DNA from: Pseudonocardiaceae bacterium
GTDB lineage: Bacteria > Actinomycetota > Actinomycetes > Mycobacteriales > Pseudonocardiaceae
NCBI GenBank assembly: GCA_009377865.1
Contig: WHTH01000038.1
Location: 1-40,422 of the forward strand
Length of the DNA stretch: 40,422 nt
Direction: 5' to 3'
The notes beneath the pieces are model-generated. The model was not told the DNA's origin. It saw only the letters and a program-made list of their open reading frames with translations, and did no database searches. The first letter of the stretch is position 1, and each line of letters begins with the position of its first letter. This document shows, in pieces, positions 34,532 to 40,422 of this stretch. Both the position numbers and the translations under genes were made by a program.

Positions 34532-36112
34532 TCAGCGCGCCTCCGAGTCGATCAACAGCAGGCCGTCCTGGCTGGTGATGCGCAGCACCCGCTTCTCCTG
34601 GCGGCTGTCGCCGTAGCTGACGTCGACCGGGACATCGACCGAGCCGTCGTCGTTTCTCGTGACCCCTTGCGCGTTGCGAGCGCTGACCTGCTCGTACTGG
34701 GCCCAGTAATCCCCGAACGCCGCCTGGCTGCCGAACGATTGCTGCGCCGAGGGCGAGAGCAGCTGCCAGGCCGAGTCAGGGTCGTCCAGACCATTGTAGT
34801 AGTCGATCACCAGCTGTCCGGCTGCGCTGAACTCGATGGGGCCACCCGAGGTATCCGGGGCGACAGGCTCCACCTGGGCCGGCGGGGGCGGCGGGGGCGA
34901 TTGCCGTGGCGTGCTGGAGGGTCGTGATGTGACGGGGGGCTCGGTCGCCGACGGCGGACCGGCGGCCTGCGCGGGATCGGGACCGGGCGGCCGGTCCGGT
35001 ATCAACGCAAAGCCCAGCCCGCCCAGCGCCAGCACGAGGACGACGATCCCCACCAGCAGCAGCGCGCGTCGCCCGCCCCGGTCCAGGCCGGTCCGCTCGC
35101 TGCCGGCGCCGGCCGATGATGCTAGCCGTTGTGCGGTTTCCGGTAAGGGACGAAGTCCCGGTTGCGTGCGGGCGCCACGCGCCGGGGAGCCGCTGGGCTG
35201 CGCCCCGGCGGACGGCGGCTGTGCGGCACCCGCCGGGCTCTGGGGCCGCCGCGCAGCCATCCCGGTGTCCCGGGCCGCGGCAGCAAGCCCGGTAGCGGCC
35301 TGTGCCATCTCCGGACGCTTCGCGGGGTCGGCTTGCAGCAAGTTCATCAACATGCCGGTCAGCGGACCCGCCCGCTGTGGTGGTTCCACCCGTCCAGCGG
35401 CGGCCGCGTGCAACATCGCGAGCTGATTGTCGGTTTCACCGAACGGCACGCGTCCCTCCACCGCAGCGTAGAGGGTCGCGCCGAGCGAGAACACGTCGGA
35501 CGCCGGGGTCGGCTCCTGCCCGCGCGCGACCTCCGGGGCGAGATAGGCCGGGGTTCCCGCCATGATGCCGGTCTGGGTGACGGTGACGTCACCGGCAGCA
35601 CGGGACACACCGAAGTCGGTGATCTTCGCGATGCCGGCATCGTCGATCAGCACGTTGCCGGGTTTGACGTCCCGGTGCACGATGCCCGCGGCGTGCGCGG
35701 CCGCCAGCCCGGAGGCGATCTGACGACCGATTCCTGCCACCTCGGACGCGGGCAGCGAACCGCGATCGTCCAGGACCGCGGCGAGACTGCGCGAGGCCAT
35801 GTATTCGAGCACGAGGCAGGGCTCACCGTTATGCTCGGCGACGTCGAAGACGACGATCGCATTCGGGTGCTGCAGCCGAGCCGCGATCCGCGCCTCCCGC
35901 AGGGTGCGCTGCCGTGCGCTCTCGGTCTCCGCAGCCGACAGACCCGGTTGTAGCAGTAGCTGCTTGACGGCAACGACACGCTGCAACCGCTCGTCGCTAG
36001 CGCGCCACACGACACCCATGCCGCCGCTTCCGACGCGCTCGAGCACCCGATAGTGCCCCGCGACCACCTGACCTTCGTCGATGACCTGCTCGTTCCTCGT
36101 CTGCACCCGCAC
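34532..36112 (-). CDS. Serine/threonine protein kinase with membrane anchor (Pkn type)
   Basis: 526 residues. The kinase domain (about 20-275) is complete: glycine loop GSGGMGVVWRA, VAVKQ with the ATP Lys, catalytic HRDVKPGNVLI, DFGVSRAAG and APE in YLAPEVARG. A Pro/Gly/Ala-rich juxtamembrane linker follows, then one membrane segment (ALLLVGIVVLVLALGGLGFAL, about 349-369), a Pro-rich stretch, and an extracellular domain of about 110 residues (LVIDYYNGLDDPDSAWQLLS; YEQVSARNAQGVTRNDDGSV), of NTF2/DUF4878-like appearance. It probably senses an envelope signal. GTG 36112 is used here; GTG 36067 with AAGG in front is also possible. Confidence 0.93.
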   Translation of the reverse strand: MRVQTRNEQVIDEGQVVAGHYRVLERVGSGGMGVVWRASDERLQRVVAVKQLLLQPGLSAAETESARQRTLREARIAARLQHPNAIVVFDVAEHNGEPCLVLEYMASRSLAAVLDDRGSLPASEVAGIGRQIASGLAAAHAAGIVHRDVKPGNVLIDDAGIAKITDFGVSRAAGDVTVTQTGIMAGTPAYLAPEVARGQEPTPASDVFSLGATLYAAVEGRVPFGETDNQLAMLHAAAAGRVEPPQRAGPLTGMLMNLLQADPAKRPEMAQAATGLAAAARDTGMAARRPQSPAGAAQPPSAGAQPSGSPARGARTQPGLRPLPETAQRLASSAGAGSERTGLDRGGRRALLLVGIVVLVLALGGLGFALIPDRPPGPDPAQAAGPPSATEPPVTSRPSSTPRQSPPPPPPAQVEPVAPDTSGGPIEFSAAGQLVIDYYNGLDDPDSAWQLLSPSAQQSFGSQAAFGDYWAQYEQVSARNAQGVTRNDDGSVDVPVDVSYGDSRQEKRVLRITSQDGLLLIDSEAR

Positions 36113-36358
36113 TCGGCCGATGCTGGCGTTCAGGGACAGACACAGACTAACGAGTCTGCCCCGCCTGCTGTCGCGTCCGGTGGGGTGCGTTCAGCCACGT
36201 CGCCCTCGTGGCCTCGCCCTGACCTAGCCCTGACCCGGCCCGCGTGCCGGCATCGGCCTGTCGAGCCGTGCCCCCTGTGCCGCCTCCGAGACCCGATCGT
36301 TACGCTGGGCGGCTTCGGCCGGGCCTGGCCGGGAGTCGAGAGCGAAGAGGCAACCCCA

Positions 36359-36982
36359 GTGGCAAAGCGGATGTACGCGGTGGCCGGCCTGCTGGCCCCG
36401 CTCCTGGCCGTGGCGGCGTGCGGCAGCAGCCAGGCGGACAAGCCCGTCGATCAGATCGTCAGCGAAGCCAGGACGGCGGCCAACGAAGCGTCATCAGTGC
36501 GCGTCACTGGCGACCTGGCCCAGGGCCCCACCAAGGGCAAGGTCGATCTGCTGCTGACCAACAACGGCGATGGCAGGGAGGACCTCACCTTGGCCGGGCA
36601 GACGATCAGCGTGGTCAAGGTCGGCGATGCGGTCTATGCCAAGGGCATTCCGGGCCAGCCAGGTGGGGGCTTCCAGCAGCTGCCCGCCGACAACCCGGTA
36701 GCCGGCCAGTTGGTCCAGGACCTGAACAAGAAGACGCTGTTCGACGAGCTGCTGAACCCGCAGCAGCGGTTCACCAAGGCGGGTACCGGACAGATCGATG
36801 ACCAGGACGTGGTCAAGCTCAAGCCGCAACAGGGCCAGGCGATGTACTACATCTCCGACGATTCCGACAACCCGTACCCGCTCAGGGTCGAAACGAGCGG
36901 ACAGCAGGGTGGCCTCACCCTCACTCTCGCCGACTGGGACGCCGGTGCCACCGTTGAACCACCGCGCACCGGCGGGCCGTGA
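36359..36982 (+). CDS. LppX/LprG-family lipoprotein
   Basis: 207 residues from GTG 36359; the long upstream open frame is not protein-like. The signal peptide MYAVAGLLAPLLAVAACGSS has a lipobox with Cys at about residue 20 of the predicted start region. The mature part (VDQIVSEARTAANEASSVRV, VGDAVYAKGI, NPYPLRVETSGQ) has the half-barrel pattern of LppX_LprAFG proteins, which carry lipids such as lipoglycans or triacylglycerides across the envelope. Divergent from the kinase, 246 bases apart. Confidence 0.87.
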   Translation: MAKRMYAVAGLLAPLLAVAACGSSQADKPVDQIVSEARTAANEASSVRVTGDLAQGPTKGKVDLLLTNNGDGREDLTLAGQTISVVKVGDAVYAKGIPGQPGGGFQQLPADNPVAGQLVQDLNKKTLFDELLNPQQRFTKAGTGQIDDQDVVKLKPQQGQAMYYISDDSDNPYPLRVETSGQQGGLTLTLADWDAGATVEPPRTGGP

Positions 36983-37018
36983 GCTGTCGCCCGGAGTCTT
37001 CGTCAGCTCGGGATCTGA

Positions 37019-37777
37019 TCAGCAGGGCAGCCCACTGCCTCCCTCGTCATCGAACGAGATGTGCACGTGATCGTAGTGGTCCTCCGTCTGCCAGAGGATG
37101 TAGTTGATGCCCAGGGCCTCGGTGTTCTCCTCGGCATAAGCGGCCAGCGCGTCGCCGGTGGAGCTGTCGACCATGAAGTCGAGGGCGAGGCCTCTCGGGT
37201 GGTCGGAGGTGGGGTTGCCCGGCCGCTCGGCGACACCGCCGATGTCGTCCACCCCGAACTTCTCCTGCAGGTGATCACCCGCCGCGGCAACATGCGGCTC
37301 GACACCATTGAAACCCGACGACAGGCAGTCGCCAACGCTGCCGTCCGCACTGTCACTCAGCTCAGCTCTGGAAGCGGAGCGAGCCGCGCGCTGTTCCTCG
37401 GCGGCCCGCTCTTCCCGCTCCTCGGCCAGCTCGACACCCTTGGCCAGCGCCGTCACGTCCTGTACCGGGCGCGGTTCGAGCACCGTCAGCTCCGGTCGGG
37501 CCGACGCGGCGGCGGGCTGGGCTGCCGCCCGGTCCGCCTGCTCCGCGTTAGTGACGTGGCCTACCGCACTCGCGAATCTGGTCATATCGAAGTCGGCGGG
37601 TACGAGTGAGGCCGACTGGCTGACGACGGCACCGGCCGCGACAGCACCCGCTACGGCGGCACCGCGCGCTGCCACGGGGCGGGGGCGCTTGGCTGCGTGC
37701 CGGTGACGGCGCTGGGGAACGGCTGCGGGGCTGGAGCGATCGCGTTTCGAATACCGGGGGGAGCGGTGACGCGGCAC
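37019..37777 (-). CDS. Secreted peptidase-like protein (ARB-07466/M15-type C-terminal domain)
   Basis: 252 residues from GTG 37777. A basic N-terminus (SKRDRSSPAAVPQRRHRHAA) leads to a hydrophobic stretch AVAGAVAAGAVV acting as a signal or anchor, then a coiled-coil section (ELAEEREERAAEEQRAARSA). The C-terminal domain (about 150-252) contains the metal-site pattern TSDHPRGLALDFMV and EDHYDHVHISF, as in D-Ala-D-Ala carboxypeptidase/ARB-07466-like folds. It probably acts on or binds peptidoglycan. Neighbours are another envelope lipoprotein and a kinase. A Cys pair (GDCLSS; GLPC) may form a disulfide. Confidence 0.85.
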   Translation of the reverse strand: MPRHRSPRYSKRDRSSPAAVPQRRHRHAAKRPRPVAARGAAVAGAVAAGAVVSQSASLVPADFDMTRFASAVGHVTNAEQADRAAAQPAAASARPELTVLEPRPVQDVTALAKGVELAEEREERAAEEQRAARSASRAELSDSADGSVGDCLSSGFNGVEPHVAAAGDHLQEKFGVDDIGGVAERPGNPTSDHPRGLALDFMVDSSTGDALAAYAEENTEALGINYILWQTEDHYDHVHISFDDEGGSGLPC

Positions 37778-37878
37778 AAGATACCTTCGGCTCGGGGAAG
37801 ATCCGGATGGGCAGACCCGGGCCGACTCGGGGGCGCCGGCTCGGTGCCGAATCGGTCGGGGGCCCGACTCGACGTGCG

Positions 37879-37895
37879 CGTGATCGGATCGTTAC
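37879..37895 (-). promoter_or_regulatory. Candidate MtrA/GlnR-like direct repeat
   Basis: On the minus strand GTAACG-ATCCG-ATCACG lies about 105 bases before the peptidase-like gene. It resembles the direct repeats bound by actinobacterial OmpR-type regulators MtrA and GlnR; MtrA controls cell-wall hydrolase genes. A single site read by eye, so tentative. Confidence 0.3.
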
Positions 37896-38024
37896 GGACC
37901 GGTGGACTCTAGCCAGCAAGCGGGTGCAGGGGCAAGTACCCAGCATGTTTCGCGGCGATTTTCACTGCCCACCTCTCGCGACCGGTGGCAGTGCCCGTCG
38001 ACCCCGCCCAGCTAGAGTCGATGT

Positions 38025-38306
38025 TCAGGTCTCACGGGTCGCGCTCGACACGCCGGCGGGACACTCCATGCCCAACATCTCGCGCTGCGCGGACCAGAGT
38101 TCTTGGCACGCTTCGTTGAACTCGGCCGCGGCCGCCTCGAGAACGTCGTCAGGCGCGGGCGTGGCAGCCCAACGGCCCCGGACCTTCTCTATCACCGTCA
38201 ACGCCTCCAGCGCATGCGAGGCATTGCGCACGCGCTGGTGCGCTCGGTGGAGCTGCTGACGTTCGTCCTCGGAGAGCTCTTCTGGTTTGCGTCGCGCCTC
38301 CAACAC
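38025..38306 (-). CDS. Small helical protein, unknown function
   Basis: 93 residues with many charged amino acids and clear helix periodicity (RKPEELSEDERQQLHRAHQR; FNEACQELWSAQREMLGMEC). No membrane segment or known motif. The composition looks like true protein, unlike shadow frames. The start is not certain; an inner Met is not available nearby. Expressed alone, with a strong hairpin upstream. I do not recognise it. Confidence 0.6.
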   Translation of the reverse strand: MLEARRKPEELSEDERQQLHRAHQRVRNASHALEALTVIEKVRGRWAATPAPDDVLEAAAAEFNEACQELWSAQREMLGMECPAGVSSATRET

Positions 38307-38639
38307 TTCACCCTTCGAGCCGACGACTGTGGTGCTCGTGAACGGTAGCCCCTCGAAGTGTCTTCGTGCGAGGGGCTACCGCTCCGGTCGGCTCCGGCTC
38401 GCCGCGCCTGGTCCGACGATGTGGATCAACCCCGGCTGCGAGTGGAGTACTGCCGCGGGTTCGGGGCAGCGGCGTGCTGCGGTGGCACGCGAATTCCGAG
38501 CGCCGGGCGGAGCCGTTGCAGTGCGGCCGTTGCAAGGCGCCGATGTCGCCCGAGCGGAGCTAGGCAACACGCTGTGCCGCATCTACATTGACGCGGGGTA
38601 GCCCCGGGGGCGCGGGGCCGTAGATCATCGGGAGTTTTC
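38307..38639. other. Intergenic region of about 330 bases
   Basis: Contains a perfect 13-bp stem hairpin (38343-38381) near its left side. The remainder has frames rich in Cys and Arg, but none has a good start or consistent protein character. One frame contains QCGRCKAPMSPERS, zinc-ribbon-like, which may be a relic of a lost gene. The right end carries the start of the next plus-strand gene. Confidence 0.4.
38343..38381. terminator. Strong 13-bp stem hairpin
   Basis: CGGTAGCCCCTCG (38343-38355) pairs perfectly with CGAGGGGCTACCG (38369-38381), with a 13-base loop. A competing inner stem CGAAG-TGT-CTTCG (38354-38366) is also possible. No T tract follows on either strand. It resembles an actinobacterial factor-free terminator or boundary element, but no plus-strand gene ends just upstream. 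Confidence 0.5.
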
Positions 38640-40205
38640 GTGAGCGACCCTGGCGGACTGACCGGCCCCGAGCAGCGGGCGATACTGATCATGGCGCGAT
38701 GGGCCGACGAGGCTGGACTCCGGCGATGCCGATGGTCGCTACCCAACGACGCGAGTTGGCCGCATTCCCATCTGGCCGGGCTTCCGGTACGGCACGACGG
38801 GCTGCCGAACCAGTACGATCTACTGGCCCGAACACCGTGGCGGCCCGAGCGGGTGGTCTGTTCGTTGCACCGCTCAACCGATGGCTACGAGGTCACGGGG
38901 GTGCCGGGCGAGGAATGGCTGCGCCGGGAGCCGGAGCCGCGCCCGGCGGCGTCGCCCGCCCGTCCGCGGCTGCGACTCACCGCCGCTGCGGTGGGCCTAC
39001 TGGTTCCGGCGAGCGTGCTGGGCGGGCTGGCGGTTGCCACCACCGCTGGGCAACAGGACCCACCGGCCGCCCTCGCACCGACGCGGGTGGAGCCCGCCCC
39101 GGCACCGCCGCTGCCGGCCAACGCCGATGAGTGGGCCACGAGCGCCCGGGTGCGGCTCGCGGCGATGTCGCAGCAGCTCGAGACGCTCACCGCAGCCGAA
39201 GCCGCATGGACCGCGCTGCCGCCCGAACGTCGCGCCGGCGAACCACCCGCCGAGGTGACGAAGCTCCAGTCCGCCCTGGCCGAGCTGGCGCAGCGGCGCG
39301 CGGCACTGGCGGCGGAGCTGGATGCTCTGGACGCCTTGCACGAGGCACGCACGGACCTGGCTGCCACGGAGGAGCGGCTCGCCGAGGCGCGCAGCGCGCT
39401 GGCGCTGGGCGACACCACAGCCAGCGACCAGCTACGGGAGCAGACCGACCGGCTGGCCCGGCAGTCCGCCGAGCAGCGAGGGCAGTTCGCGTCGCGGCAG
39501 CGCAACGTGGACGCGGCGATCGCCGAACCGCTGCCGGAGCCGGTCGACGCTGCTCCCACCGCTGACGCGGTGTTGGCGCTGGCGGAGAACCCGCCCGCAT
39601 CTGAGCAAGAGGCCCCGCTGGTCGCAGCCGGGCGCGAGGTCGAGCCCGACGATTCCGAACCGCAGGATGGCGACGACGAGCCGGAGCCGGACAGTGACGC
39701 CGACCGTGACGTCATCGAGGTGCCAGAGGTCGACGAAGACGCCGACAAGGACGCAGCGCCCGTGGATGTCAAGCTGCCCTCGGTCGTGCCCGACGTCGAC
39801 CCAGACGAGCCCGGACCGTCGAACGAAGCGCCCGCGCCGGAACCAGAGCCCGATGGTGACGACGCAGGGATCGGCGAGATCGACGCATCGCCGCCCGCCG
39901 AACTACCCCAGGACTGGCAGCCCGAGGTCACCGGCGATGCGCCCTCAGAGTGGCAGTCGGCGATCACCCCCGCCGAGCAGGAGCAGATCAACCAAGAGAT
40001 CAACACAAAGTTCTCGCAGCTCGGCGCCGAAATCGACGCTTTCGTGGACAGCCACGGCGATGAGATCAGTGCGGCCGTGGACCGCATGGAGGACATCACT
40101 CTGGACGATCTGGTGCGTCACGACGGCGAGACCGACCAGGAGCTTCGGGAGCGCCTGACGGAGGTGGCGCAGGACTATCAGCGTCAGGCCGAGGCGGGTC
40201 GGTAG
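38640..40205 (+). CDS. Membrane-anchored coiled-coil/acidic protein, unknown function
   Basis: 521 residues from GTG 38640. The N-terminal 95 residues look like a small folded cytoplasmic domain (WADEAGLRRCRWSLPNDASW; YDLLARTPWRPERVVCSLHR). One membrane segment follows (LTAAAVGLLVPASVLGGLAV, about 113-132), then a Pro-rich spacer, a long coiled coil (about 165-285), a very acidic Asp/Glu/Pro section (about 330-430) and a helical C-terminus (EQEQINQEINTKFSQLGAEI). The topology suggests a surface or wall-facing scaffold, with acidic repeats perhaps binding cations. No family is recognised. Confidence 0.75.
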   Translation: MSDPGGLTGPEQRAILIMARWADEAGLRRCRWSLPNDASWPHSHLAGLPVRHDGLPNQYDLLARTPWRPERVVCSLHRSTDGYEVTGVPGEEWLRREPEPRPAASPARPRLRLTAAAVGLLVPASVLGGLAVATTAGQQDPPAALAPTRVEPAPAPPLPANADEWATSARVRLAAMSQQLETLTAAEAAWTALPPERRAGEPPAEVTKLQSALAELAQRRAALAAELDALDALHEARTDLAATEERLAEARSALALGDTTASDQLREQTDRLARQSAEQRGQFASRQRNVDAAIAEPLPEPVDAAPTADAVLALAENPPASEQEAPLVAAGREVEPDDSEPQDGDDEPEPDSDADRDVIEVPEVDEDADKDAAPVDVKLPSVVPDVDPDEPGPSNEAPAPEPEPDGDDAGIGEIDASPPAELPQDWQPEVTGDAPSEWQSAITPAEQEQINQEINTKFSQLGAEIDAFVDSHGDEISAAVDRMEDITLDDLVRHDGETDQELRERLTEVAQDYQRQAEAGR

Positions 40206-40311
40206 CGGCCACGGCAGGCGGGACATCCCCGGTCGACGAGGATGGAAGCTCCCGTTCGTCCAAGACGTCTGCCAGCGGTGGGCCTAGTGGTGTGTCTGCG
40301 AAATAACAAGG

Positions 40312-40317
40312 TATACT
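40312..40317 (+). promoter_or_regulatory. -10 box for the IS630-type transposase
   Basis: TATACT ends seven bases before ATG 40324, so transcription would start at or very near the ATG and give a leaderless mRNA. A/T content is locally high in AAATAACAAGGTATACTTG, unlike the surrounding DNA. Confidence 0.45.
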
Positions 40318-40323
40318 TGTGGT

Positions 40324-40422
40324 ATGGCAGTGATGACCGCGCCGGCGCTGCCGGTGACCGACGATCAACGGGCTGACCTGAAGCGGATCGCGGGGTCGCC
40401 GCGGTTGGCGCACCGCAAGGTC
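40324..40422 (+). CDS. IS630-type transposase, partial N-terminus
   Basis: 33 residues visible from ATG 40324 to the window edge: MAVMTAPALPVTDDQRADLK followed by RIAGSPRLAHRKV. This resembles the start of IS630-family transposases, where 'L...D...L.....SP...A.RA.I' precedes the helix-turn-helix. The gene runs out of the window, so integrity is unknown. The insertion sequence probably begins in 40283-40310; no terminal repeat can be verified. Confidence 0.55.
   Translation, partial: MAVMTAPALPVTDDQRADLKRIAGSPRLAHRKV

Noticed and set aside
36053-36358. Long upstream extension of the lipoprotein gene
   Set aside because: It would bury the lipoprotein signal peptide inside the protein and overlap the kinase start; GTG 36359 gives a proper signal peptide with lipobox.
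38380-38600. Short Cys-rich frames, one with QCGRCKAPMSPERS
   Set aside because: No start with ribosome site, frames inconsistent, no family recognised; kept only as a remark under the intergenic region.
38885-40099. Ser-rich 404-codon frame antisense to the coiled-coil protein
   Set aside because: Ser/Ala/Gly-only composition arises as the complement of the Asp/Glu/Ala-rich gene; no ribosome site.

Overview
This is chromosomal DNA from a high-GC actinomycete. GTG starts are frequent and codon third positions are strongly G/C. Two blocks follow gene orders known from Mycobacterium tuberculosis: guaB1 next to a pair of CNNM/CorC-type proteins (compare Rv1843c-Rv1841c), and pgsA2-like, DUF881, small basic protein, DUF881, gcvH, garA, merR, DUF151, merR, gcvP (compare Rv1822-Rv1832). 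Protein style (XRE/TPR regulators, large serine integrase, MauE/MauD cluster) suggests Pseudonocardiales, but this is inference.

Layout. 1-1050: edge of an unidentified gene and an SDR oxidoreductase. About 1.3-8.1 kb: a decayed accessory region. It has wrecked copies of an acylating aldehyde dehydrogenase, a MEDS-domain sensor and a methyltransferase-like gene, an intact-looking DNA methyltransferase, and a large serine integrase whose 3' end runs out of frame into an XRE/TPR regulator. 8.1-13.8 kb: SGNH esterase, guaB1, a degenerate LOG-like protein and the CNNM/CorC pair. 13.9-15.05 kb: a VapBC module and the 5' stump of a Tn3-type transposase. 15.06-20.1 kb: a minus-strand cluster of a histidyl-tRNA synthetase of unusual type, separate RibD reductase and RibD deaminase genes, and a short DrrC-like UvrA paralogue. 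20.2-29.15 kb: glycine cleavage P protein behind a tandem glycine riboswitch, then the conserved merR/DUF151/ftsR/garA/gcvH/DUF881/sbp/pgsA2 block, all on the minus strand. 29.4-32.65 kb: a plus-strand operon of a cytoplasmic unknown, MauE-like and MauD-like membrane proteins, a Tat-exported cysteine-rich protein and a membrane protein that seems to be split by one in-frame TGA. 32.7-40.2 kb: cinA, two tiny proteins, a Ser/Thr kinase with an extracellular domain, an LppX/LprG-type lipoprotein, a secreted peptidase-like protein, a small helical protein and a membrane-anchored coiled-coil/acidic protein. 40.3 kb to the end: the start of an IS630-type transposase.

How genes work together. The glycine riboswitch links gcvP to glycine level, and gcvH lies in the same block. 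GarA (FHA) is normally the kinase-controlled regulator of 2-oxoglutarate metabolism, and here it overlaps ftsR. The MauE/MauD pair probably supplies or shuffles disulfides for the adjacent Tat-exported eight-cysteine protein. I regard this operon as the most interesting and least described system in the window. The hisS/ribD-like/uvrA-like cluster is the second: its gene types fit a self-protection or specialised-metabolism island. No rRNA, tRNA or CRISPR array was seen.
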